Made by a program: the position numbers and the translations under genes. Below, in pieces: positions 36,591-48,620 of a stretch of 64,000 nucleotides of DNA. The stretch lies in NCBI GenBank assembly GCA_963514095.1, contig OY741271.1, positions 21,998,561 to 22,062,560 of the forward strand, written 5' to 3'. This stretch comes from Eutrigla gurnardus (lineage: Eukaryota; Chordata; Actinopteri; Perciformes; Triglidae). Numbering within the stretch: position 1 is the first letter of the stretch; every line of letters starts with the position of its first letter. The notes beneath the pieces were generated by a model that did no database searches, had not been told where the DNA came from, and saw only the letters and a program-made list of their open reading frames with translations.

Positions 36591-37344
36591 CATCACCATT
36601 GATCCATTAAATTTATATTGGGAACCGGCTTTCACGTGGTCAGGACAAAAATCAAACTTTTGCCCTTGACGATCTGTAATCTATACCATCTGAATTAGGA
36701 CGCATTAGTAATCTGGACCCTTCTCACTCAGGTAGCTGAATGCTCAGTCGAGGGAGGCTCCATTTAAAAAGAAAAAAAATCAGGGGAAACTTTACGACTA
36801 TTCAAGGGAGACTTTATTGTTCAAAAAGTTATCTCAGCTGGGGGATGAAGTCACTTCTCAGCTGACTAATGGCGAACAAAGCAGTTCATCTAATTCTCAA
36901 CTTTATTTTCGAGGTGTTTGCTATGCATTTCTGTGAAATTGCTCCAGCCTTTTGAATGGGTTTTATTTTCAATACGTATCCATGGAGAAATATATATATC
37001 TAAATGCTGTCTTCCACATCGACAAGATAGTTGGACGGTCACAAATACTTTAATGTTAATATCTTTTTGCATTCGCCAGAAATATTATGTTATAATAACA
37101 TCATTATGGGCTGTGGGTATAGCTATATCTAAAATATTCATGATGTTTAACATTGACACATAATCATGGAGGGGTAAAATGGTAGGAATCTTGATATGTT
37201 TGGACCATTTAGAAATATAAATTGGAAGGCTGATACAAACTAGCTGCTCATCTAATCACATCCATGGAGGGACTTGGTGTCACGGTGTTGTGACTTATCA
37301 CAGCGTTTAATGACACTGCTGCCACAAACTTTGCAACTATTGTC
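36590..37344. promoter_or_regulatory. AT-rich repeat-free block leading into the hairpin
   Basis: Contains TCCATTAAATTTATATTGG, TGAATTAGGACGCATTAG and TTATGTTATAATAAC words and no simple repeats of note. Candidate conserved element, unverified. Confidence 0.33.
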
Positions 37345-37382
37345 AGAGTGCATGCTGGTTACTGTAATTCAGCATGCACTCT
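37345..37382. other. near-perfect 38-nt hairpin with GCATGC in both arms
   Basis: AGAGTGCATGCTG (37345-37357) is perfectly complementary to CAGCATGCACTCT (37370-37382). The 12-nt spacer can pair further (TTAC with GTAA around one T). The flanks do not extend the stem, so it is too short for a usual microRNA precursor. The arms contain TGCATG, the RBFOX RNA-binding word, on both strands. It sits in AT-rich unique intron sequence. Confidence 0.6.
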
Positions 37383-39430
37383 ACACTTTCCCGAGATGAC
37401 CGCGAGTCCGGGGGGGGAGATCAGGTCGGGACATGGAGGGTGGGGGCCCATTGCATCAGCTCACAACACAATCCCTTGCCCCTAATTAAATCGCCCAGTC
37501 CCATGTAGCGTGGAAGCTAGCGGCTCGGCAGATGTAGCGCCATGTTAAACTTTATGTTGCTTGAAAATGGCTTCCGCTCCAAGTGCATTTGAGACAGAGA
37601 TGGTTTGACTGTAAAATGATGTGTTTTATGGCACCGTTATCGGGGCGATATTCCTTAAAGATGCAGCGCTGCACGCTGTGGCGTTCTCCGTCTGCAGGAG
37701 GGAGCAAATTGATATGAACAGATCAACAGAGCTATGCCCTTCTGGATGTCCTTGGCACCATACTTGGCCCTGAAATTGATTTCTCTCCATATCTCCTATG
37801 CCAAAAAAACTCTCATTCAGAGATTTTATACTCCCACCGCCGACACATTTAGTTCAGGTTTGTGGAGAGGATGTGCTGCTGGAATGTCATTCATTTCCTC
37901 CCACATTTCTTTCCACGCTGTCAAAGTAACCCTGATATTAATGCAGTGTATTGGATAGTGGTATTCGTCAGCTTTGTGTATACATGCATGTGTGAGGGCA
38001 CTCTGTGTGTGTGAATAGCCAGGAGCAGGGAGACATCGCTTTTGATTTAATGGCTATTGTGCTTTGACTTTGTGTGCGTTCCGCCGTAGTAGTGTGTCCT
38101 TCCCTTGCCTCTGCTGTAGTGGGCAAACGCTCTCGGTCCAACATAATTTCACACATGCACGTACTCACACGCGCAAACACACATATCGTGCCTTGGCTAT
38201 GCTCCATTAGGTGGGCTGTGTCTTAAACAGGAGGCTGACGTCACCGCTTGGCTAGGACATATAGGAAGGTGTGTATGTGTTTGTGTGCCACCGGTCGCCG
38301 TTTTCCTCTCAATGTCCTTATTGTCTATCTCATGGGACCCCCCCCTCCACACACCCTCTCTTCTCTGTATTTGTGGCCTGTTGGATTCTATTGATCAGCC
38401 ACTGAAAGCTTGAATGTCTGAAGAGGAGCACAGGGAGAGAGAGTAGGGCAGAGAGTGGCATTTGTGTGCCGATATGTGCTTTTCAATTTATGTGTGTAGG
38501 TTTGTGGGTGCGATTGTTGATCAAATAAAACCAGTCACAATCAAATCAAAGTGTCAAGCTTTAGATCTCGCAATTGTTAGGCTCTCTGCTGATTCACTGA
38601 TATTCGTGCTATGAATACTTGTGGTACTTGCTGGTGAGAGAGCCGCCCCTCTATGGGTTGATCTTCTCACAGAAGCCACGGATGGACATTTACAACCACG
38701 CCATGACATGTTACCTATTTCATAAACTTTCCAGTCAACTATCAGGCCGTAACAAAGGCATGAGCGCAACAGAGGAAATAAGAAACTGCAGTGAGAAAGG
38801 TCACATGCGACATTGTTGTTACAGAAACCACACTTGAATATTATCATAATGTAATTGCACCACGTGTGGCTTTTAAAGGTGGGAAAACTGGTAGAAGTGT
38901 AAATTTGAGCAGTTGGCATGTCTGTGCGAAGGGAGGTGTGAACGGGGGTTACCTCCCACAGAGACAAACTGCTACCGTTCAGACCCTCCCTCAGGGCCTC
39001 GCTGCCGCCAACTCAACTCCTAGCAACACAAGGCGATACACCGTCGGTGCTATCAGCGTGGTTGGATCGGTTGTTGTTGCCGTGGGAGGTTGGAATTCCT
39101 CCCATGGATTCATTGGTCTTTTTGCTCAAATCTGGCTAAGCTCCCTAAACCTTGAGGATATTTTTTTCTCTTTGATATAAAAAGGTAAAATAAACATCCA
39201 GAAACAGCATGCTGGAAATTGTGTTGTCTGAATCTGTTGTTATGGCTCAATAAGACTTAATGTTTTGTTTGTTTAAACTTCAAAGGGGAATGTCTACAGA
39301 GAATGTAGTTTTTGTCGGTATACATATTGAATATACTCGCCGCATCTTGGCTCCGTGGACACTGGGGTGCTGTTTCCTGGCGTTGTTTCAGACCACTCAC
39401 CTCGCAGAGGGCAAGGTCAACGCTAATCAC
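37383..39430. other. intronic unique sequence
   Basis: No gene, TE ends or long repeats recognised. The 129-codon frame at 38791-39180 has no family resemblance. Confidence 0.55.
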
Positions 39431-39850
39431 TGCTTACATAATGAATTTGCATGATCATATGGGCCTTCCATCTTAATGACGCCGGTGGAAAATGCCATCT
39501 CATACTTCGGCTTCAGAATATCCCATCAACGCACAAATGGCATCCTCGGCGGTGATTAAGGAAGCCTTGACACATGGCTAATGTTGTTATCACGCTGTTC
39601 AAACCACTGGGTGACCATTTGTGTCCTGTTGATAGGGTCATTGACTTCCTGGAAGGCATTGTTCCAATCAGGCAAGAGATGCATTATGTGATAAAGGCAA
39701 TTGCTGGAAATTAATACATTATTAGCATATATTCAGCCTGTCTGACGGAGGGTGTGCTGGAATCTAAATCATGAGAGACAGGTTTACTTCAGCACAGAGC
39801 CAGCATATCTACTTTTAATGCTGATGTCTTGATCACCCTCGCAATTTGCG
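39430..39850. promoter_or_regulatory. candidate conserved non-coding element with octamer motif
   Basis: Repeat-free. An exact ATTTGCAT octamer (39445-39452) sits next to the ATGATCAT palindrome. TGGAAATTAATACATTATTAG follows near 39710, with many other AT-rich words. The octamer is the known POU/OCT site; its use here is inferred. Confidence 0.4.
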
Positions 39851-42751
39851 CATGCTCAATCGTCACATCGCAGGACGTGCGTTGTCTGCAAATGAACTGG
39901 AAACACGTCACGCTTGATCCAAAAGGACACTCGCACAGTTCCTCCATGGGGGTGCCCCGTGTGAGGCTGGATGTTGGGTTGAAAAGGGTATGACTTGTTT
40001 TGCCTTGTTATCAACATTCGTATCTATGGAACCAATGTGTTTATTATTAAATATTAATATTTACTATTAACTAAGCACAAAATCGTTCATCCAGCCATGG
40101 AAATTAACTCTCAAAGTGCAGCAGATTGATGTATTAGAATTTAAGATGTACAACAGTTTGAGTGAATACATATTTTTTTTAATATTGCAATAGACATGGC
40201 AGAAAATATATATTATTATTATTATTTATTATATATTATAAGTCATTTGAAATATCTTGAAGGCCTCTGCCTTATACATAAGGCATGCATACATGAGAGA
40301 CGGCTTGTGATACAAGCAACACAGAAACCTCCTCTCAGGTTTCTTTTTCTTTCTTTTTTTTTTTTTTAAGGCCGCACATTCTGTCTCCGACTGTAAGCCC
40401 CAACAAATAGTGAACGAGGCACGAAACAAAGAGGTCTTTGAAGAACAAAGTCAACCTGCCACATGCGACTGGCTGGAGATGAATCCCATCCCGAAGATTG
40501 TATGCTTTCAAGACAGGGGAGGGCAAAAGCATCCCCCAACAACAAAATGATATAAATTACCACTGTTATGGTCTATACGGTTCAATTTAATGTGCTTGTA
40601 ATGATAAATTATTTTGGTTATGAATCTAAAGTGGACCTGAGTGCAGTCGGAGCAGCAGGACTGTTAGAACAATTGCAGCTGTCTCCCAGGGCTGTGGCCA
40701 TTAGTCAATAAATTAGAAAGTAATTAGTTTCTGCTTCTGTGGCTCTATTTGAAGCGCTTCACACAGGTGTAATGAAAATTTATTGGAGCTGTTGATCCGG
40801 AGGAGAAAAGAAAAGTAGAGGATTTGTAGCGTGTGATTGTAATGCAGGATTTCCATCTTCCTCTCTCTTTTTTTCGCTCGCAGCGACAGGTAAAGTTAGC
40901 CACGGCGGCGAGAATAGGGGAGATTTGGCTTTGACGTTCGCCGCATTGTCAACAGGCCAGTTAGCCAGCAGCTATGAATATTTCATGTGTGGATACTTAA
41001 TACGAAGACTTCCATCATAGACTATTTTGAATTCCTGACTTCAAATGATTTCACTTTATTGCTTATGACCAGACTTATGGGTGAAATACTCCATAACATC
41101 CAGCATCACATAAAGTAAAATAGCAAAGGCAAATATTAGAGAGGGCATGTTTTCTTTGCTGTAATTTTATGTATATGCTTGCTTACACAAACCGATGAGG
41201 AGTCTTTGGCTACCCTTTGTTCATCGTGTTTTTTCGCTCCATTACAAAAAAAGGGAGAACATCAGACTTCGGCCATCAGGTTTTCCTAACTGAACAGCTT
41301 CACATTTCTCTTTCATGCCATTGTGTGCAGATCAAGGCAGTCGCAGCGAGCTTTCTTTTTTGTTGGCAGACAACATCAAGGCTATTTGTTTTGTCTAGTG
41401 GAATGTAAGGTCAACAGGAGAGGAAGAACAGAAATTGGAAAAGCGCTTGAACAACGGTTGCGTCAATGAACGGCGCGAAAGACGGACAGGGAGAGGGAGC
41501 CGCCGCGGCAGCATACGGGTGGAAGGGAAAAATTAGAAGTGAAAGAGAGATGAGGCGGAGAGAGGAGGCAGCGAGGGGATGAAGAAACAAGCACAGGCGG
41601 TGAGAGAGAGAGAGAGGGGGAGCACATAAAGGACGGGCAGTGGAAATAGAGACGGGATGGACGGATGGATGAGGACAATGAGGCAGATCGGTCCCAGCCC
41701 AAGCTATGGCCAATTAGAATAAAATTAGCTGGACCTTGGCAAAAGGGCTAGGGTGCACAGTAGGGCATGAAGAAAGGGAGGGGGGGGGAAGGAGCATAGG
41801 GGGAGAATATCCTGGTGATTAAAACCAAATGATTAGTGGTGTGCGAGGCAGAGGGCTAGAGAGCCGGGGTCACCTGAGCCTGCGGGGAGAGAGAAGGTCT
41901 AATAGTAATGAGACCAACCTTCCCACTCCTCGTCGTCACCCTCCTCCTTTCACCCTCTCGCCGCCCCCTTTTTCTTTCCCTTTCTCTGACTTCCATTGTT
42001 TCTCCTCTAACCATTTTTGCTCCATCTCCCACTGCTCTTTATTTACACATTCTCCCCTTTTTTTCCCCCGTCCGTCACCGTGCCTTTCCCCCCTGTCTGC
42101 GCCCGCTGCCTTCTCGTGGTAAACCGTATTACTATCTATTACTGTCTCTTGCCTTTGGCCAAAAGCGCTCGCTAATGCTATTGTTGTGGGACACAGTTTA
42201 GCTTTTCGTGATAAGCGAAGATATACGAGCGTAGTTTGTTTATCTTTTTTTAATCACGGGCGTAGATCTGCAGATGTATGGTAATAGACGGATTGAGCTG
42301 TAACAAAAACTCGACACAATCCTGGCATCTGTTGCAGACTCCCCATGTGCTGCTGCCTCATTTTTTCCTAATGAAGTTAGAATTTGGTCGGAGCGCTTCT
42401 TCCTGTCTAAAGCAGCCATCCTCTGTGATCTAAAGTTTTTTTGTTTTTTTTTAAGATAGCAAAGATTTTCCACACTGGTGTGTCACAGAGACAGGAAGCC
42501 AGATAACAATGCTAGTCATAGGAATCCCTTCGAAGAGTGTCTCGGTCCAATTGGGTTTTTGAGTTGCCTCGCATGAGTGGGGGTGGCTGTAACACAGATC
42601 TGGTCTCGTGGGCTTCCTCTGTAGTGTGCACATGCTTGTGTAAGAATGGAAGTGTGTGTATCCATCAATAAATAATGAGGTTGGCCACTTGACATGTTTA
42701 ATGGCCAGAGGCGCGCGAATGGCCAGAAACAGCCTCAGTGATGCGTTGACT
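39851..42751. other. intronic sequence, AT-rich then polypurine/polypyrimidine
   Basis: Contains an ATT-rich patch (40200-40240), a T run (40356-40369) and a homeodomain-like cluster at 40705-40790 (CAATAAATTAG, TAATTAG, AATTTATTGG). The purine and pyrimidine tracts are listed separately. Confidence 0.5.
41411..42120. repeat. polypurine tract followed by polypyrimidine tract
   Basis: 41411-41680 is A/G-rich (GAGAGAGAGAGGGGG and similar) and 41915-42115 is C/T-rich (TTTCTTTCCC, CTCCTTTC). About 235 bases separate them. The two are broadly complementary in composition but are not exact inverted repeats. Confidence 0.75.
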
Positions 42752-43262
42752 CTTAAAGGGACAGTACAGGGCACGATTTGGTGGCATCTAGCGGTGCGTC
42801 TGCAGCAAACCAACTGTAATACCGCTTCGCTTACTCCTCCCTATCATACACTGTGGGATTGTGAGCCGTCGGGTGCAAAAAAACCATGGTAACGCTGTTC
42901 GCCTTGCTCAGAGGCCATCCATTCCATAATAATGCAACTTTAGGAGCAACAGGAGTCATACGGCAGTACAGCGGTTTTACACTCTTCGGCTGTTGTTACT
43001 ACAGTTCCACAAGCGTGTCGGAAAAAACGACGGTGGCTTTCAGATAACGTAATCACTGGAGCCGGTGATTATTTTGTTCTGGGCTGCTACAGAAACATGA
43101 TGGACCCACTCCCTTTGTAGATATGAAGAGCTCATTCTAAGCTGACATGAACACAACAATCCTTAGTCTCGGGTGATTATACACTAATGACAATACAGTC
43201 ATAAATGTTATATTCCATTTCTGCTAATGGATCCCACAAATGCTTCACAATGGGCCTTTAAG
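42752..43262. mobile_element. MITE-like percomorph fish interspersed repeat (about 0.5 kb)
   Basis: The block is bounded by CTTAAAGG (42752) and CCTTTAAG (ending 43262), which form imperfect terminal inverted repeats; 11 of the outer 14 positions match. Inside are phrases I recognise from a dispersed repeat common in percomorph fish sequence: GTGGCATCTAGCGGTG at the left, TTCTGGGCTGCTACAGAAAC in the middle, and GTGATTATACACTAATGACA near the right end. It has no coding capacity. The family name is not certain to me; the ends suggest a non-autonomous DNA transposon. It is the best single clue that the host is a percomorph teleost. Confidence 0.72.
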
Positions 43263-45995
43263 GCACCAAAGCACAGCTCTTCTCTGCTGCTTCCACACCC
43301 TCTCAAGCACCTTATTTACTACCACCCTCCTCCGACTTTGCCTAACTTCCAGCTCAACGGATCCACCCACCCAACTGCATTTAATACTTTAATTTCTTCG
43401 CCAACCCTCTTCTGTGTTATGCTGCACTTTATCGCATCTATAATCATTAATTTGTCCTTGTTTTCCAACTATTTGATTTAATGTCTTAACATTCAGGCAC
43501 TCACACTTTCCCATCTTGGCTATATCTTGGGACTCGGTCCCCCTCTTGTATCTCTCAACTTTTTTTTTTTTTTTTACAATTTAGGAGATGAGCTCGTCCA
43601 CCCAGAGGAGCAGCAGAGCAGTTATTCAGGTTCTCCTTGTGATGTCGGCCATGTACAGCTAGAAATATCATTGTGTCTTTTTTCCGGGGAGGCAGCGAGG
43701 GTAACGTCAATATGCTGCAAATCAACAGGCAATCATGCAGAACATGCAGAGAGCTGTGATAGCCTGGGAGGACAGAAATCCACCTCCAAGATGCTACTCC
43801 AAGCCCCAACCTGCTTTAATTGCTAACCTTTGCAAGCTTCCCTTTAAATTAGATTTGCCTTACTTTTTTGGCACACCATTTTTCTGGCAAGTCAGTATTT
43901 TCCTTGCGAGACACTTTCTGCAAGAGCAAAGACCTGATGTTTCTCTTTATCTTAAGTGTCCTCTGTCTCTCCGCGCCCCCGTTCCCTTCACCTCTCAAAT
44001 CCCCTTCTTTCTGCCTCGGCCTGTCTCTCTGCAGAGTAAAACCTCCTCCTGTAGAGAGAGGTAGAGTACAGTGGGCCTGTCAGCCTGGAGGGTTTTTGGA
44101 GATCAGAAAACATGTCAGAAGTCTGGTGGGTCTTCCTCACACGGACCCCACTCTGTTGTGTGGTTGAAGCCCATAGAGAAAGTGCAAACACAGCCCTGGT
44201 TTGCGGGGCCACAGGTCTGAAGCCATGGGAGACGGAGGGGGGGAACGGGGGCCCCGAGTGCAGCCAGACAGACAGCACTGAATAAAGAGATCTATCCACG
44301 GGGTGGACTGGTTGGCGAGCGGGATGCGATTCTGTGTGTTCCACTCTGCGATGGCAAGAAACACAGGCAGCTGCATGCACAGAGGGAGAGAGAGGCGGAA
44401 AGAAGTGACAAATAGACAGTGCACTATATGTGACCATTGTTTGAGTTGCCAAATTGCTCTGTTGTTGGCCAGCGATTATCTGTGCTACAGGAAACCGTGA
44501 TGAGTTTTCAGTTTGGAGAAAAAAGGGAGGAAAAAGAGAGCAAATAAAGGCCTTCCCCTGTTGGCTACCTGTGATGACTTAGCCAAGCCAGGAGACTTAT
44601 AGCACAGCCTGACGCTGTCAGACTGCCTGGTGGCCTGTATCACTTTAAAACAAGAACACGGGGAAAAAAACAGAGTAAAACTGCAGAGCCCCGGTGTATT
44701 GTACTGTATTACAGTGCCCCAGAATGGCCTCTGCTCGGAGTGGAGCGGTGGCAGTTGCAGCCGGCCGTAGGGACAGCGGACAGGAGGCCTGGTCAACCGG
44801 ACGACAGCGAGGGGTCACGGGGGGGTCCCCCGGGGGAGGAGGTGTCCCGGAGGAGGGGTGGGCAGATGGGGTCTGGGAATGAGAGTGTTCTCAGACAGGT
44901 GGATGGCTGTCACCCTCATTTTCGCCACCGCCAGTAAGCAGGTGGCCTGTCCCTCCTCCTCTTCCCCTCGTGGGTCACCTTCACATGGCACTGCTTCCCC
45001 CTGGGTCCCATTCCATCATATATACATGTACACTGTATACACACACACACACCAACAGTTCTCATACCGCTCGACTCTCAGTCAACCCCGGCACCTGGGG
45101 ACTGGGCGCGTAAACAGTCGCTCTCAAGGTTGAACCCAGGTGTTTCATTTCCATTAAGGCCCTCATCACATTCACAGCCTCCTCCCTCTGACTTTGGTCA
45201 TAACACAGACGGAATAGTCATTAAATTTCAGATTACCTTCTCTTTGCCTTTGTAGATGTTAAGATGCGCAGGGTTCTATTTTAGATGTCTGTCTATGAAA
45301 TAATTATCTCCCGACTCCTCTGCCCCCCCCGACATCTTCAAAAGAGGATGTTCCATTGATGATATTTGCCCTACATCATAGCTTTGCTCTTGCCGTGACT
45401 CTAAAACCCAATATAGCGTAATTAAACTAACAAAGTGACATCAATAAAGACAGAAGTGGTCTGTAATTACAGTCTGTGCTGGGACATCATAAGCAGGCAG
45501 TGTCATCACCCTAACGAAGGAAATAAATCGATGGCAGACAGACAAAGCCCCGTTTTACGATCCCCTTCTCCTCTGACACACAAAGCCCAACCATAAACAC
45601 GGGTAAGGCGAGAGTTTAATGGCAATCTTAAAGTTGCAGAGGCCACTAGGTTGTCTTTACTGCTCCTGCCCAGCAGTACAATGGGTGCCTTGACACTTTC
45701 ACCGCTCCCTTCCTCTCCTTCATTAGTTGTGTTTCTCCCTGTTTCTCCCCTCGGTCTGTCTTTTTTCCTCCCCTCCTTCCCTCCTATATGGTGTCTGGTC
45801 TCCTCACCCTCTGGAGACACATGAGTGGCAGGCCTCCCCCCCACCACCCCTTAATAACTGTGTATTCCAATTCTGACAAGGTTGCACGGAAACAGACACA
45901 CATGGATGGGGAAACGCACACAAATGCACACACAAAAATAATATGTTGTGGAGAGATTGGCATTCCCACGTTGCCTCTTTCCTGCAGAGACGCCA

Positions 45996-46161
45996 TGTGG
46001 ACAGCGAGGCTAAATGTCAGGGAAAGGAGATTTAATTCCACGAGCGCACACACACGCTCGAAAAAAAAAAAAAAAACCCCTCAAACACCGACGAGGCACC
46101 CCACACTGATAGTGTGTGGATCGTGAGGCCAAATGTCAAGGGATGATGTAAATTCACATGA
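45996..46161. repeat. diverged direct repeat, two copies of about 45 bp
   Basis: Copy one (45996-46041) and copy two (46115-46160) both run TGTGGA, then GAGGC-T/C-AAATGTCA, then a G/A-rich part and AATTC-A. They are offset by 119 bases, with a CA patch and a 16-base A run between them. Similarity is roughly 70 percent by eye. Confidence 0.55.
46061..46076. repeat. poly-A run (16)
   Basis: Lies between the two copies of a diverged direct repeat (see that entry). Confidence 0.9.
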
Positions 46162-46644
46162 TTGCTTCTAGAAGTAGTTCATCACAATGCCAACGGCGGC
46201 CACAGCGGCGTCTCGTTGTCCTCGCCGCATTTTCGCCGAGGAGGACGGCAAGACCATGCTAAATATATAAAACCCGAGTTTCCCTGAGAGACTTACGGTC
46301 TAAATACACGGAGGAGAAAACATTCAGTAATCTACATAGATATTTCCCCACACTGTCTGCACTGTACATGGTGGGTTTTCCAGCTGAGATTAGCTCTGGG
46401 TATATCCAAGCCTTGTCACATGCTAACACTGGGGAATACATAAAGCAGACTCAGAGACTTACTTCAGAAATAGGGATATGTGTCATGTTTTAGTTTTGTA
46501 TAACATCCTTTCCATATTCAACGTGGTCTCAGGGTGACAGTAGTGGATCTCCGTCAGCCCGTTTTCCCCCTACACATCCTTTTGATCAAAGAAAAACCCG
46601 GCGGAATATGATATTCGAAAAGAAACCGACGACTCGTGTAGTTT

Positions 46645-46666
46645 TGTGTGTGTGTGTGTGTGTGTG
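46645..46666. repeat. (TG)n microsatellite
   Basis: Eleven TG units. A second small array is at 47374-47393. Confidence 0.95.
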
Positions 46667-47859
46667 CAACTTCGCTAACTGTACGTACCACATTGATTTC
46701 ATTCAAGAGCACATCTCTCTCCTCGCCAGGCCCTATATGCGGCACGGTGCCAGAAGCAAACTCTTTGCCATGCTGTGGCTGTTGCCTTGACCCCACCCGC
46801 CCGCCTCCGTGTCTCACAGCCTGCTTGCCGAGGTGACTGATGAGCAGACTCACTGGTGTGTCAAATACGGGGGAAATAGTCAATCAGCTAGGCCGGTGTG
46901 GAAGCCCTGCATGCCGCTGTAGTTTGGAAAAATGCTGCTGCAGGAAGTGTGTAAAAGTCACACTCTGTGCCAGACTGAGGATAAACATTTTACGGTTTTG
47001 GAAAGAACAGGGGAGGGGGAGGGGGGGCTTCTCCTCTGGAAGGCATGACTAGATGCTCATTGCGTCTGTGTTTAGTCCACCCCGAGCTGCGTGGGATTTA
47101 TTATGCCATGTCTGCTATCATGCCAGCCATGCTCGAGTGGCTCTCTGTCTGTGTGTATTTATGTGTGCGTGTGCTCTGTGTCTGTTTAAAGCCAACCAAA
47201 GGAAGGAAGGGAGGATGTTTGTGTGTGTGAGCGGATCATTTATGGAGGAGAGGGAGCGTTGATGTGATTTAGTGTGTGGGAGCTCAATGGGTCAGTGAAC
47301 TTGGAAAATGAAAAGGCAGTGGCGGCCATGATTAGAGGTGTGCCTTGCTGACTATTTTATGTGTGTATTCAGATGTGTGTGTGTGTGTGTGTGTATACAT
47401 GCAGATGGCTGTGGGAGTCGGACGGTGGCGGATGAACGGGACACGCAGACTCCATCATTTTTCATCGTGTGTGCTGATGTGTAGAACAAGGAGACGTAGA
47501 GTTGACTGTGTGGTTTTTTTATGTGTGTGAGGTCTTGGCCCCGGCTGATGCATCAGAGATGAAGCGGAGTGATCTCAGACCATGTGCCAGGGGCCAAGGT
47601 CAAAGGTCGTCATATACAAACGTACCCAGAGAAATTGAATGTGAGAGAGCGTCGGGGGCCCGTTGGACTGTTGACTAACACTCTCACCCATAACATCACA
47701 TACAACCCATACATTTCTTATGTTTAACTTCATTATGAGATTCAGTCTATGGATGAAATAGCAAAGAATAAAAGCTAAAATGCCAAGCTTCATGAAATAA
47801 AGAAAAACAACCTTTAAATGTATATTTATAACATGTTAAAGCTATCCCAGCCAGACGCT

Positions 47860-48620
47860 CCTGTTGCTGTAGTTCGTAAAAAACTTAACAGCTGTGCTTC
47901 ACGGTCAGCAGTGTTCACGTGTCGGGGCATGCCTGGATGGGCATCCGTCCATCAATCGCCATAGTAACTGCAGCACATCTGTTTACAGCACCGCTTTACG
48001 GTCAGCGGTCAACATAATAAGCGTCTACTGAGTATCCACAGTGTCTACAGGAACAGCATGGTCTACTTTTAATTGTCAACAAGGAAACGGAGCTGGCCAT
48101 CATGTATTTCTCTTTAGTCGGCTCCGTTGTGACACAGTTGCACACGTTCGCAGCTGAAAGCTTCTCCAACCAACCCGTGGTCTGATCTTTTGGCCAGCTG
48201 AGCAGCTCTAGTCGGATCACACTGATTGTTCCGCACACTGCTGTGTCGCAGGCGAGTCGGCGATCAATAAATTACCTTGCAATGCAAAAATATTTCCAGC
48301 GAATATTAAGCTTATTTCCATCAAGTAAACAGGAGTGACCAGCATGTATTATTATTTGATTTAGCTGTTGTGGGAGGAAAAGAAACGCCATCATACTGGT
48401 GTTACTTTGCTTATTGACACACAGCTCACCCTCAAATGTTACGACACTAAGATTTTAACTGCTGACAGTTTTACTTTTTCTCAAGCAAAGGACTTGTAAT
48501 TATCTTTATTGATATTTCATTTAAGTGGACAGTGCCCATTAATCAACAGTAGGCTCTGGTCAATGTTAATCCTTTTTTTTTTATTATTATTCCACCACTG
48601 AATTTGTCTTGAAATACGAC
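47860..48620. other. possible old interspersed repeat of unknown class
   Basis: The texture differs from its neighbours, with a mix of CpG-bearing and AT-rich sequence and two short similar phrases, TTCACGGTCAGCAGTGTTCA near 47899 and TTTACGGTCAGCGGTCAACA near 47995. I cannot name a family or find termini. Confidence 0.25.

Larger units (their letters stand above)
43263..47860. other. intronic sequence, no gene recognised
   Basis: Unique sequence with a T run (43560-43575), a GC-richer section (44730-44880), an A run, two TG arrays and the diverged direct repeat. No coding exon recognised. Confidence 0.55.
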
